Shown here in pieces: positions 7,911 through 16,398 of a stretch of DNA of 64,000 bases. Made by a program: the position numbers and the translations under genes. Source of the DNA: Aliidiomarina sp047920995 (GTDB taxonomy: Bacteria > Pseudomonadota > Gammaproteobacteria > Enterobacterales > Alteromonadaceae); NCBI RefSeq assembly GCF_047920995.1, contig NZ_JBLRWZ010000005.1:20546-84545 (forward strand), given 5' to 3'. The notes below the pieces were generated by a model. The model worked only from the letters and a program-made list of their open reading frames with translations, was not told the origin of the DNA and did no database searches. Each line of letters starts with the position of its first letter. Positions within the stretch are counted from its first letter, which is position 1.

Positions 7911-8693
7911 ATGATTAAATCACTTTGGACCGGCAAAACCGGCTTAGAAGCACAACAGTTCCAGATGGACGTGATTACCAATAACTTGGCCAACGTGAAT
8001 ACCACGGGCTTCAAACAATCACGGGCTGTATTCGAAGATTTGTTGTACCAAAATATGCGCCAACCAGGGGCCATGAATAATGCCCAAGATCGCTTACCTT
8101 CGGGTATGCAGGTGGGTACCGGCGTGCGGCCTGTGGCAACTGAACGGTTGCACACCCAAGGTGGCTTGGTATCAACCGATAACTCGCGGGATTTGGCGAT
8201 TAACGGCAAGGGCTTCTTTCAAGTTTTGATGCCAGATGGCGAAGTAGCCTATACCCGTGATGGTAGCTTTCAATTAAATGAAAACGGCCAAATGGTTACT
8301 GCAAGTGGCTATCCACTAGAGCCGGGTATTTTTATTCCAGCCAATGCCCTTAGCGTTACCATTGGCGAAGATGGCATTGTATCGGTTACTACACCAGGGA
8401 ACCCGCAGCCAAATGAAGTGGGCCAAATTACCTTAGCAACCTTCATTAACGATACCGGCTTAGAAGCAGTAGGCGGCAACTTGTACCGGGAAACAGCTTC
8501 GTCTGGGCCACGTAATGAATACTCGCCAGGCGATAACGGTACTGGCAGATTGTTCCAAGGCTATGTAGAAACTTCGAATGTAAACGTGGTTGAAGAAATG
8601 GTGAACATGATTCAAACCCAGCGCGCATACGAAATTAACAGCCGAGCGCTGCGTACCAGTGATGAAATGTTATCGCGGCTTACCCAGTTATAG
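7911..8693 (+). CDS. flgG: Flagellar distal rod protein FlgG
   Basis: 260 residues, exactly the usual FlgG length. It begins MIKSLWTGKTGLEAQQFQMD with ITNNLANVNTTGFKQSRAVF. The FlgG-specific middle LPSGMQVGTGVRPVATERLH and DLAINGKGFFQVLMPDGEVA are present, with the C-terminal QGYVETSNVNVVEEMVNMIQ. It builds the rigid drive shaft through the P and L rings encoded by the next genes. Confidence 0.97.
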   Translation: MIKSLWTGKTGLEAQQFQMDVITNNLANVNTTGFKQSRAVFEDLLYQNMRQPGAMNNAQDRLPSGMQVGTGVRPVATERLHTQGGLVSTDNSRDLAINGKGFFQVLMPDGEVAYTRDGSFQLNENGQMVTASGYPLEPGIFIPANALSVTIGEDGIVSVTTPGNPQPNEVGQITLATFINDTGLEAVGGNLYRETASSGPRNEYSPGDNGTGRLFQGYVETSNVNVVEEMVNMIQTQRAYEINSRALRTSDEMLSRLTQL

Positions 8694-8746
8694 ATAGCCC
8701 AGTTGCACCTTAGAATATGATGCGTACGCTTTAGTAGGAGAAGAAA

Positions 8747-9433
8747 ATGGTTCATTTTAGCCGCAATCTAGCAAGTAAAGCTTTGTTGCTGTGCGCTGTA
8801 ACCTTGGCGCTTGCCGCCTGTTCAGCGCCACCAAAGCCTATTGTGGTGAGTGAGCCAGAGCCAATTTTGGTGCCTGAGCGCGCTCCTGCAGAAGCAAATG
8901 GTTCAATTTTCCAAGCGCAGCGGGGCTATGCGCCACTGTTTGAAGATCGTCGGCCGCGCATGGTAGGCGATATTCTAACGATTTTGGTGGAAGAGCAAGT
9001 AAGTGCCTCGAAAAGCAACCAAGCGACCACTTCACGAAGTAGTAATATTGGTATGGATTTAGCGGCATTGCCGGATTTCCTCGATAGCCTAGCCGATATG
9101 GGGTTCGATGTAAGTTCGAACAGTGATTTTATGGGCCAAGGCTCGGCCAGCGCCAATAACACCTTTCAAGGCACGATTACTGTGCAAGTGCTAGAGGTGA
9201 TTCATAACGGCAACTTACGGGTTCGTGGCGAAAAGCAAATCGCTATCAATAGTGGTGCCGAATATATCCGCTTCTCCGGCATTATTAATCCGCGCTCAAT
9301 TACTGGCCAAAATACTGTGCTTTCCAGCCAAGTAGCGGAAGCGCGAATCGAATATATTGGCGATGGCTATATCCATACGGCGCAACGCATGGGTTGGCTG
9401 CAACGGTTCTTCAACTGGGTTAGCCCAATGTAA
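8747..9433 (+). CDS. flgH: Flagellar L-ring lipoprotein FlgH
   Basis: 228 residues. The signal peptide ends in the lipobox LAAC (Cys25), marking it for outer-membrane lipidation. The FlgH core is clear: NGSIFQAQRGYAPLFEDRRP, RMVGDILTILVEEQVSASKS, ITVQVLEVIHNGNLRVRGEK, GIINPRSI and QVAEARIEYIGDGYI. The L-ring is the bushing in the outer membrane. The stop codon overlaps the flgI start (TAATG), suggesting coupled translation. Confidence 0.97.
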   Translation: MVHFSRNLASKALLLCAVTLALAACSAPPKPIVVSEPEPILVPERAPAEANGSIFQAQRGYAPLFEDRRPRMVGDILTILVEEQVSASKSNQATTSRSSNIGMDLAALPDFLDSLADMGFDVSSNSDFMGQGSASANNTFQGTITVQVLEVIHNGNLRVRGEKQIAINSGAEYIRFSGIINPRSITGQNTVLSSQVAEARIEYIGDGYIHTAQRMGWLQRFFNWVSPM

Positions 9434-10548
9434 TGGTGAGTATGATGAAAAAATTATTTGTAAGCTTTATCCTTGCCATTACCTTACTACTGAGCCCTGC
9501 TGCCCACGCTGAACGGTTGAAAGATTTAGCTGAATTCGCCGGTGTACGCGATAACGTATTGGTTGGCTATGGCTTAGTTGTAGGCCTTGATGGTACCGGC
9601 GATCAAACTACGCAAGCACCTTTCACTGGGCAAAGTTTAACCAACATGCTTTCACAGCTGGGCGTTACCATTCCGCCGGGCACCAATATGCAGCTGCGTA
9701 ACGTGGCAGCGGTAATGGTAACGGCCGATTTACCACCTTTTTCTATGCAGGGCCAACGCCTCGATATTACCGTTTCATCGGTAGGTAATGCGCGCAGTTT
9801 GCGTGGCGGAACCTTGTTAATGACCCCTTTACGGGGTGCTGATGGTGAAATTTATGCGATTGCGCAAGGTAACCTGCTAATTGCTGGCGCTAGCGCGGAA
9901 AGTGGTGGTAGCCGGGAAACCATTAATCACCAATCGGCTGGGCGTATTGCTCGTGGTGCCATTGTAGAGCGCGAAGTACCGCTTATGATGGGCGGCGCCA
10001 ACGGCGAACTTGAATTACATCTCAAGCAGGCCGATTTCAGCACGGCAGAACGGGTGGTGAATCGTATTAATCAAGAGTTTGGCAATAGCACTGCGGAAGC
10101 AGTAAATGGCCGCGTGATTCGTTTATATGGTCCGCAAGATGAAAATGCTCGGGTGCGGTTTATGGCGCGGGTAGAGAATGTAACGGTAACACCAGATACC
10201 GGCAGAGCACGCGTGGTATTGAATTCACGCACCGGCTCTGTGGTACTGAATGGTAATGTGCGCCTGCAACAAGCCGCAGTAGCCCATGGCAACCTTACCG
10301 TTTCTATCGATACTCGCCAACGGGTTAGCCAGCCACTGCCATTTACTCAAGGTGAAACCGTAGTTACTACGGATACCGATATTCAAATCTCACAAGATGC
10401 CGGCACATTAAATGTAGTGGAAGGTGCAGATTTACTGGAAGTAGTAAATGCTTTAAATGCGCTAGGTGCTACACCTGCAGATTTAATGGCAATCTTGGAA
10501 GCATTAAAAGCTTCGGGTTCGTTACGTGCAGAATTGGAGATTATTTAA
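9433..10548 (+). CDS. flgI: Flagellar P-ring protein FlgI
   Basis: 371 residues with a cleavable signal peptide (LLLSPAAHA then ERLKDLAEFAGVRDN). The FlgI core GYGLVVGLDGTGDQT, QLRNVAAVMVTADLPPF, DITVSSVGNARSLRGG and GGNARV-like stretches are present. It assembles in the peptidoglycan layer with FlgA help. Its ATG overlaps the flgH stop by one base; a second ATG three codons on could also be used. Its own stop overlaps the flgJ ATG. Confidence 0.97.
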   Translation: MVSMMKKLFVSFILAITLLLSPAAHAERLKDLAEFAGVRDNVLVGYGLVVGLDGTGDQTTQAPFTGQSLTNMLSQLGVTIPPGTNMQLRNVAAVMVTADLPPFSMQGQRLDITVSSVGNARSLRGGTLLMTPLRGADGEIYAIAQGNLLIAGASAESGGSRETINHQSAGRIARGAIVEREVPLMMGGANGELELHLKQADFSTAERVVNRINQEFGNSTAEAVNGRVIRLYGPQDENARVRFMARVENVTVTPDTGRARVVLNSRTGSVVLNGNVRLQQAAVAHGNLTVSIDTRQRVSQPLPFTQGETVVTTDTDIQISQDAGTLNVVEGADLLEVVNALNALGATPADLMAILEALKASGSLRAELEII

Positions 10549-10883
10549 TGAGTGATGGTTTACTAAATCCAGCGATGCACACTACCCAAGCGCGTTTAGC
10601 GATGGACGTGCAAGGCTTGAACCAAATTAAAGCCACCAATCGTGTTGATGGCGATGCAGGTTTACGGCAAGCCGCAGAAGAGTTCGAAGCGGTGTTCATT
10701 GGCATGATGATGCAAAGCATGCGCGATGCTACCGGCAAATCTGAATTATTTGATTCTTCCCAAACCCAGCAAATGCAGGGAATGTACGATCAGCAGCTCT
10801 CCCGACACCTTGCTACACGGGGTATGGGGTTAGCTGATCAGTTGGTGCAACAACTTCAACAAGGGCCTTTGAAAAAGCCCTAA
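10548..10883 (+). CDS. flgJ: Rod-cap protein FlgJ, short single-domain form
   Basis: Only 111 residues. It has the FlgJ N-terminal rod-binding domain: LRQAAEEFEAVFIGMMMQSM, then DSSQTQQMQGMYDQQLSRHL, then GMGLADQLVQQL. Enteric FlgJ is about 310 residues, with a C-terminal glucosaminidase that opens peptidoglycan for the rod; that half is absent. The stop is followed directly by intergenic DNA, with no trace of a broken hydrolase in the next 60 bp. Single-domain FlgJ is known in other lineages, where a separate lytic enzyme serves. No such enzyme lies in this window. Confidence 0.93.
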   Translation: MSDGLLNPAMHTTQARLAMDVQGLNQIKATNRVDGDAGLRQAAEEFEAVFIGMMMQSMRDATGKSELFDSSQTQQMQGMYDQQLSRHLATRGMGLADQLVQQLQQGPLKKP

Positions 10884-10890
10884 TTTCCCT

Positions 10891-10916
10891 TAAGAATTTT
10901 CCGATGCTGCCGATAA
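10891..10916 (+). promoter_or_regulatory. Probable sigma-28 promoter of flgKL
   Basis: TAAGAATT-N10-GCCGATAA. The -10 element is an exact FliA match; the -35 matches the consensus at 5 of 8 positions and the spacer is one base short. It lies in the only gap (61 bp) before flgK, where E. coli also has a class III promoter. Confidence 0.6.
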
Positions 10917-10944
10917 TCCTTCTAGCAGCTAAAGGGTAGAATTA

Positions 10945-12549
10945 ATGAGCATAATGAATATCGGCATTACTGGATTGAACGCAGCGCAAACCTCGCTGTT
11001 CGCTACCAGTAACAACATCGCAAACGTATACACACCAGGCTTCAACCGTGAAGTAGTGGTGTTGGGCGAATCGAAAACCAGCGGCGTAGAAGTGGGCGCA
11101 GTAAACCGGCAGTTTGATCGGTTTGTTGCTGAGCGCTTAAATAGCGCTAACGGCAACCTTGCCTCGTTGCAGGCTTATAAAACCCAAGCAAACCAAATTG
11201 ATAATTTGCTCGCTGATGCAGATGCCGGCCTAGCGCCGTTGATGCAGAAATTTTTCGGTTCGCTCGGTGATTTAGCCGGCGCCCCTGCTGAGCCTGCCGC
11301 GCGCGAAGGCGTGTTAGGCAACGCGAGTAGCATGGCCGCGCAAATGCGCTCTTTTGATAACTATTTGCACGAACTGCAGCGCACCGTGAACGGTGGCGTT
11401 CGTCAAGAAGTAGCGCAAATTAATCAGCTAGCGGGCCAAATTGCCAATCTGAATAAAGAAATTAGCTTATCGGTAGCGGCTACTGGGCAACCATCGAATT
11501 CTTTGCTGAACCAACGCGATCAAGTAGTTGCTGAATTAAGCAGCAGGGTAGATGCGCGGGTAACGGTGCAAGATGGTGGCGCCTACAATGTATCTATCGG
11601 TAACGGCCAGCCGCTTGTTTCTGGTGATCAAGCATTCACACTTGAAGCTGTAGCCTCGGCCGCAGATCCTGAGCGCATTGTTGTAGCCTATCGCGATAGT
11701 TCGAATAATTTGCTTGAATATCGAGAAAACCAGTTCCGTTCAGGTGCGCTAGGTGGCTTAATGAGCTTCCGCAGCGAAAACCTCGATAAAATCCAAGGCC
11801 AACTGGGCCAGCTAGCGATTACGATGGCGCAATCATTTAATGAGCAGCACCGTGAAGGTATAACCTTAGCAGGCGAAGCCGGTGGTGATTTCTTCTCCTT
11901 TGGTGCCCCAAGCAGCTTTAGTAACGCGAATAATAATAGTAATGCTTCGATGGATGTGAGTATTACTGATCTGAACGAACTTAGCTCAAGCTCCTGGGAT
12001 CTTACCTTTAATGGTACCGATTGGTTGGTTACGCAACGCGAAACCGGACAACGCCAAACGATTGCACCGGATGGCGATGGCAACCTGAATTTTGGCGGTG
12101 TACAAGTTGCAATTAATGGCACGCCTGAAGCTGGTGATCGTTTCCGAGTAAACCCTGTACAACGTGCCGCCCGAGATTTTAATGTGCTTATCACCGATAT
12201 TTCGGATATTGCCGCAGCAGCTTCCAATGATTCTGGTGATAACCGCAATGCACTTGCACTGCAAAACCTGCAATCTGCTCGCGTAGTTGGCGGCAATGCC
12301 AGCTTTAGCCAAGCGTATGGTGCGATTGTAAGTGATTCGGGTAATCGCAATGCTGTTGTAAACGCGAATATGTCGGCGCAACAGGGGTTAACTGCACAAC
12401 TCAAAGCGTTGCAGCAATCTGAATCAGGCGTAAACCTGGATGAAGAAGCCGCGAACTTGGTGCGTTATCAACAGTATTATCAAGCGAATGCGAAAGTAAT
12501 TGAGGCCGGCATGACGGTGCTCGAAACCATACTTTCCATTGCGCGTTAA
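10945..12549 (+). CDS. flgK: Hook-filament junction protein FlgK (HAP1)
   Basis: 534 residues. The N-terminal NIGITGLNAAQTSLFATSNN with NIANVYTPGFNRE is the axial D0 signature specific to FlgK, and the C-terminal EEAANLVRYQQYYQANAKVI plus MTVLETILSIAR closes the core. The length is typical of FlgK (about 540). The central LLNQRDQVVAELSSRVDARV is conserved in the family. An AAAGGGTAG ribosome site precedes the ATG at 10945; a second ATG three codons later is possible. FlgN (2.4 kb) should be its chaperone. Confidence 0.97.
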   Translation: MSIMNIGITGLNAAQTSLFATSNNIANVYTPGFNREVVVLGESKTSGVEVGAVNRQFDRFVAERLNSANGNLASLQAYKTQANQIDNLLADADAGLAPLMQKFFGSLGDLAGAPAEPAAREGVLGNASSMAAQMRSFDNYLHELQRTVNGGVRQEVAQINQLAGQIANLNKEISLSVAATGQPSNSLLNQRDQVVAELSSRVDARVTVQDGGAYNVSIGNGQPLVSGDQAFTLEAVASAADPERIVVAYRDSSNNLLEYRENQFRSGALGGLMSFRSENLDKIQGQLGQLAITMAQSFNEQHREGITLAGEAGGDFFSFGAPSSFSNANNNSNASMDVSITDLNELSSSSWDLTFNGTDWLVTQRETGQRQTIAPDGDGNLNFGGVQVAINGTPEAGDRFRVNPVQRAARDFNVLITDISDIAAAASNDSGDNRNALALQNLQSARVVGGNASFSQAYGAIVSDSGNRNAVVNANMSAQQGLTAQLKALQQSESGVNLDEEAANLVRYQQYYQANAKVIEAGMTVLETILSIAR

Positions 12550-12570
12550 ATAATAGGATAAGGGCAGAAT

Positions 12571-13524
12571 ATGCGTATTAGTACCGTTACCATATTTGAT
12601 CAGAACGTATCGTCGATGAATCGGCAGCAAGCGCAGTTTATGAAAGTAGGCGAGCAGCTTTCTACTGGCCGCCGCGTGGTGAATCCTTCCGATGATCCGC
12701 AAGCTTCTGCGCGTGCCGTAGGTGTGCAGCAATCGTTAGCGGTAAACCAACAGTATATGGATGCGCGGGTAAGTGTGCGCAATAGCCTTTCACAACAAGA
12801 AAGTGTATTGAATAGCGTAAACGATATGGTAACGCGAGCGAAAACACTGATGATCCAGGGTTCTAGCGATACCATGAGTGATATCGATCGAATCTCTATT
12901 AGTAGCGAGCTGGAAGGCATTTACGAGGGCCTAATCGGCCTCGCCAATTCAACCGATGGCACCGGCCGCTATGTGTTTGGTGGGTACCGTGATGGGGAAT
13001 CACCATTCGTTAAAAATGGTGCTGGTGAAGTAGAATTTAACGGTAGCCCAGATATTCGTGAAGAACGAGTAGATGGCGATCGGCTGATGAAAGTGGGCCA
13101 TACAGGCAACGATGTATTCTTAACCTCGTTATCTAATGCGCGTCCATTAGTAGACGGCACTCCTGCGAATAGCAACTTATTTGCTACTTTTGAAAATGCT
13201 ATTGCTGTTATGAACGGCACTAGCGGGCTTACATTGGCAGAACGTAAAGACGCGATGCGCAACACCATGATTGAACTCGATAACGCGCAAGATAATATGC
13301 TTACGAAGCGGGCCTCTCTTGGCGCGCGCCTAAACGAGTTAGATACGCTTGATTTAGTGGCGGGCAATCGGAAGCTAGGCTATGAGCAACAAATGTCAGA
13401 TCTAGTAGATTTGGATTACGTGCAAGCCGCTTCTGATTACAGCCTCCGCATGGTGGGCTTACAAGCGGCCCAGAAGGCCTTTGTTGATATTAAAGGGTTG
13501 AGTTTATTTAACTACCTACGCTAA
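12571..13524 (+). CDS. flgL: Hook-filament junction protein FlgL (HAP3)
   Basis: 317 residues with the FlgL/flagellin-like N-terminus MRISTVTIFDQNVSSMNRQQ and QLSTGRRVVNPSDDPQASAR, and C-terminal DLDYVQAASDYSLRMVGLQA ending FNYLR. It joins FlgK to the flagellin filament. It is 21 bp after flgK and last in the flgB-L operon. The 79 bp to the convergent fliR contain no clear terminator hairpin. Confidence 0.96.
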   Translation: MRISTVTIFDQNVSSMNRQQAQFMKVGEQLSTGRRVVNPSDDPQASARAVGVQQSLAVNQQYMDARVSVRNSLSQQESVLNSVNDMVTRAKTLMIQGSSDTMSDIDRISISSELEGIYEGLIGLANSTDGTGRYVFGGYRDGESPFVKNGAGEVEFNGSPDIREERVDGDRLMKVGHTGNDVFLTSLSNARPLVDGTPANSNLFATFENAIAVMNGTSGLTLAERKDAMRNTMIELDNAQDNMLTKRASLGARLNELDTLDLVAGNRKLGYEQQMSDLVDLDYVQAASDYSLRMVGLQAAQKAFVDIKGLSLFNYLR

Positions 13525-13603
13525 TCAGCAGGCAAAATTGAGCGGTTTGAAACTCTTTCAAGAAGCGCAATTGCAAGCCATATTTAGATTGCCAACCCAC
13601 CAA

Positions 13604-14395
13604 CTATCCCAGCGGTGCCAGCGCTTCGAGCATTAAAGCAATAAATTCGAGGGCGTTGGCGAATAGCGCTTGCACGAAGGTACCAAGCTGGGATGTAAGT
13701 AGCGTGATAAGCACCAAGCCCATGGTAAGAGAGAGTGGGAAACCAATTGAAAATACTGTTAATTGGGGTGCTGAACGATTCAAAATCCCCAAGGTTAAGT
13801 TAATAATCAGTAGCGCGCCAAATACTGGCAACGCTAGTAGAATCCCTGATGAAAAAATCACTCCGCCATAGCGCGCAAAGGTTGCAAACGCATTCAAGTT
13901 CAAGCCTGCGGTGCCAATAGGTAGCTGCTGAAACGAGAAGGCAATTACTTCGAGCATTACTAAGTGGCCATTTAGCGCAAGATACAATAACACCGTAAAT
14001 GCGTGCAAAATACGCGATAAAATCATCGTATTAGCGCCACTATCAGGCGAAAAGAAGGTAGCGAAGGCGAGACCCATTTGCAGGCCGATAAACTCACCAG
14101 CAGCCATTACTACGGCAAAAGCAATCTGCATTACCAAGCCCATCGCGATACCAATTAACACTTGTTCCACCACTATGCCAAAGCCGGCCCAAGAATATAG
14201 GGGCACATCTGGCATCGGCGGAATAAGGCTTGCCATTACAATGGCTAATGCGGCGCCAAAAGCAATACGCAATTGCGCAGGTATCCGAGAATGGCCGAAG
14301 ATAGGTGCAGATACCATGAAACTGGTAATACGAAAGAATGGCCAAAGAAAGGCAACGGCCCAGGCTTGTAACTGCAGGAAGGTAACTTCAATCAT
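13604..14395 (-). CDS. fliR: Flagellar export gate protein FliR
   Basis: 263 residues with about six membrane segments. The N-terminal LQAWAVAFLWPFFRITSFMV and PIFGHSRIPAQLRIAFGAAL are typical of FliR, as is the LGILNRSAPQLTVFSIGFPL motif near the C-terminus. It forms the export pore with FliP and FliQ in the inner membrane at the centre of the MS ring. It is last in the long minus-strand fliF-R group, 29 bp after fliQ. Confidence 0.95.
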   Translation of the reverse strand: MIEVTFLQLQAWAVAFLWPFFRITSFMVSAPIFGHSRIPAQLRIAFGAALAIVMASLIPPMPDVPLYSWAGFGIVVEQVLIGIAMGLVMQIAFAVVMAAGEFIGLQMGLAFATFFSPDSGANTMILSRILHAFTVLLYLALNGHLVMLEVIAFSFQQLPIGTAGLNLNAFATFARYGGVIFSSGILLALPVFGALLIINLTLGILNRSAPQLTVFSIGFPLSLTMGLVLITLLTSQLGTFVQALFANALEFIALMLEALAPLG

Positions 14396-14424
14396 GGTTA
14401 AGCCGGAAACGCGCTGGCATGATG

Positions 14425-14694
14425 CTACTGCACCATAAGTGGAATATTAGTGAAGAGCTCGATGGTGTAATCCATAATCAGCTGCAACAAGAAAGGGCCA
14501 ATAACAACTAGCATGATCACTACGCCAAGAATCTTTGGGATGAAAGAAAGGGTCATTTCGTTAATTTGGGTGGCGGCTTGGAATAAACTTACCACTAAAC
14601 CAATCAGTAGCGCTGTAAGCAGCAGCGGGCCAGCTAAATACAGCGCCACACGCATACCTTGATAGGCGATGGTCATTACCTGTTCTGGGTTCAT
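14425..14694 (-). CDS. fliQ: Flagellar export gate protein FliQ
   Basis: 89 residues, the standard length, with two membrane helices. The start MNPEQVMTIAYQGMRVALYL and the central LVSLFQAATQINEMTLSFIP with PKILGV are FliQ hallmarks. It packs around FliP in the export gate. A GGGAGG ribosome site precedes the ATG, 14 bp after fliP. Confidence 0.96.
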   Translation of the reverse strand: MNPEQVMTIAYQGMRVALYLAGPLLLTALLIGLVVSLFQAATQINEMTLSFIPKILGVVIMLVVIGPFLLQLIMDYTIELFTNIPLMVQ

Positions 14695-14708
14695 AGCATA
14701 CCTCCCAC

Positions 14709-15467
14709 CTACACGTAAAAGCTTGTAGCAAGTGAACCAATAATAAGCTGCCAGCCATCTACCAATACGAATAGCATCAACTTAAACGGTAGTGAAATTG
14801 TAGCCGGTGGTACCATCATCATACCGAGCGACATTAACACGCTCGCTACTACGAGATCGATAATCAAAAATGGAATAAAAATCGTGAAGCCAATTTGGAA
14901 CGCAGTTTTCAATTCACTAGTAACAAATGAAGGAATTAGCACGTGCATCGGCAATTCTTCAGGGCCTTGCACAGGGCCAATATCGGCTAGCCGTACAAAT
15001 AAAGCCAGATCATCTTGGCGTGTTTGCGCGAGCATGAATTCACGTAAAGGCTCTGCGGCTAACGGCAAGAACTCCTGAAAGCCAATAACATCCTCACTCA
15101 GTGGCACCCACGCTGTTTCATAGATTTGCGCCAACACCGGCGACATAATAAAGAATGTGAGGAATAGAGCGATACCGAGTAACACTTGGTTTGGTGGTGC
15201 CGATTGAGTACCCATTGCCGTACGCAATAAACCCAGCACGATGATAATCCGTGCAAAGCTGGTCATCATTAACAGCGCGGCAGGAATAAACGCCATACTG
15301 CTGAGCAGTAGCAGCGTTTGTAACGGCACCGACCAGCGCTGATTACCATCGGCATCAGTGACACTAGTAATGGCTGGAAGTTCTTGCGCTATCACATCAA
15401 CTGGCAAAAAGAGCGCCATGGCGCTCACAATAATTAACAGCAAACTAAGCGGGGTTTTGTTGGTCAT
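14709..15467 (-). CDS. fliP: Flagellar export gate protein FliP
   Basis: 252 residues with an N-terminal signal peptide, as in enteric FliP. Key stretches: LQTLLLLSSMAFIPAALLMM, TSFARIIIVLGLLRTAMGTQ, PPNQVLLGIALFLTFFIMSP, and near the end SLGMMMVPPATISLPFKLML and FVLVDGWQLIIGSLATSF. It forms the pentameric core of the export pore. It overlaps fliO by 4 bp, implying translational coupling. Confidence 0.97.
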   Translation of the reverse strand: MTNKTPLSLLLIIVSAMALFLPVDVIAQELPAITSVTDADGNQRWSVPLQTLLLLSSMAFIPAALLMMTSFARIIIVLGLLRTAMGTQSAPPNQVLLGIALFLTFFIMSPVLAQIYETAWVPLSEDVIGFQEFLPLAAEPLREFMLAQTRQDDLALFVRLADIGPVQGPEELPMHVLIPSFVTSELKTAFQIGFTIFIPFLIIDLVVASVLMSLGMMMVPPATISLPFKLMLFVLVDGWQLIIGSLATSFYV

Positions 15468-15934
15468 GTTTGCTCTCGCCCTTTGCTTGCTATGTGTTGT
15501 TGCTTGTTGCCGGGCGTTACCGCGTATTTACTGAAGATACGCGCAAATGGGCTGCTTATCGCTGCTTTTTCCGCATCCGCAGCTTCGCCTTCTGTATGCT
15601 CACCTGCGGGGATTTCTGCTGCGCTTAAACAATTTACAGAGCCAGGGCCAACTCCAAGAACTAAGCGCTTGCCCTCAACATCCACCACTACAACTCGTTC
15701 TTTGCCACCCAAACTTGAGCTGGTAATCACGTGAATTCGATTGGCAGTTTTAGGTAACCAAGCGTTGCCAATGCGCCGAAACAGCCACGCACAAGCAAGA
15801 ATCAGCACAATGATAAAAATCAGTGTTGCAGATACCTTGCCTAGTAGGGTGAGGCTGGATACAAATTCACCACCGGCAAGATTATTCGCTTGGGAAGCGG
15901 CTTCGGCAGCGGTGTTGGTTGTTGCAGCGCTCAT
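15464..15934 (-). CDS. fliO: Flagellar export accessory protein FliO
   Basis: 156 residues. One membrane helix (about 32-50, LGKVSATLIFIIVLILACAW) is followed by a cytoplasmic domain with VITSSSLGGKERVVVVDVEG and LVLGVGPGSVNCLS, matching the FliO/FliZ family. FliO helps FliP assemble. It sits between fliN (4-bp overlap) and fliP (4-bp overlap), the usual order. Confidence 0.92.
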   Translation of the reverse strand: MSAATTNTAAEAASQANNLAGGEFVSSLTLLGKVSATLIFIIVLILACAWLFRRIGNAWLPKTANRIHVITSSSLGGKERVVVVDVEGKRLVLGVGPGSVNCLSAAEIPAGEHTEGEAADAEKAAISSPFARIFSKYAVTPGNKQQHIASKGREQT

Positions 15935-16398
15935 CGATTCAGTTTTTGCACACGTTCAGCAGGGGTTACAATCTCTGTAATCCGAATACCGTATTTATCA
16001 TCGAGCACCACAACTTCACCTTGGGCTATAAGGTAGCCATTGATCAAGATGTCCATTGGCTCACCGGCTAACCCTTCAAGTTCCACTACCGAGCCTTGCG
16101 CGAGCTCTAGCAGCTGCTTAATAGTAATGCGCGTGCGGCCAAGCTCAACGCTAAGCTTCACTGGAATATCCATGATGATATCCAAATCACCGGCGCCGGT
16201 GCTGCGGTTCGTGCTTTCGAGTGGCTTAAACACTTGATCGCCTGCAGATTTTGCTACGTTTCCTGCTTGTTCTTCTTGCAACACATCGGCCCACGGATCA
16301 CCTTTTGCAGGCTCGCTGTTTGCGTTTTCAGCAGTATCCGCTGTACTTGGTTCTGCGTTTGCGTCCGCATCGTTTTGTGGTTTTTTCTCATCAGTCAT
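15931..16398 (-). CDS. fliN: Flagellar motor switch protein FliN
   Basis: 155 residues. A variable acidic N-terminal half (to about 65) precedes the SpoA-type C-domain: IMDIPVKLSVELGRTRITIK, ELAQGSVVELEGLAGEPMDI and NGYLIAQGEVVVLDDKYGIR. It forms the lower C-ring with FliM. The frame opens 15 bases earlier at a TTG, but the ATG at 16398 has GAGGAAG 6-7 bases upstream and is preferred; it then overlaps the fliM end by 8 bp. Confidence 0.96.
   Translation of the reverse strand: MTDEKKPQNDADANAEPSTADTAENANSEPAKGDPWADVLQEEQAGNVAKSAGDQVFKPLESTNRSTGAGDLDIIMDIPVKLSVELGRTRITIKQLLELAQGSVVELEGLAGEPMDILINGYLIAQGEVVVLDDKYGIRITEIVTPAERVQKLNR

Noticed and set aside
11688..12404. 238-residue minus-strand open frame inside flgK
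   Set aside because: Ser/Pro/Cys-rich low-quality translation opposite a well-supported gene; a shadow frame.
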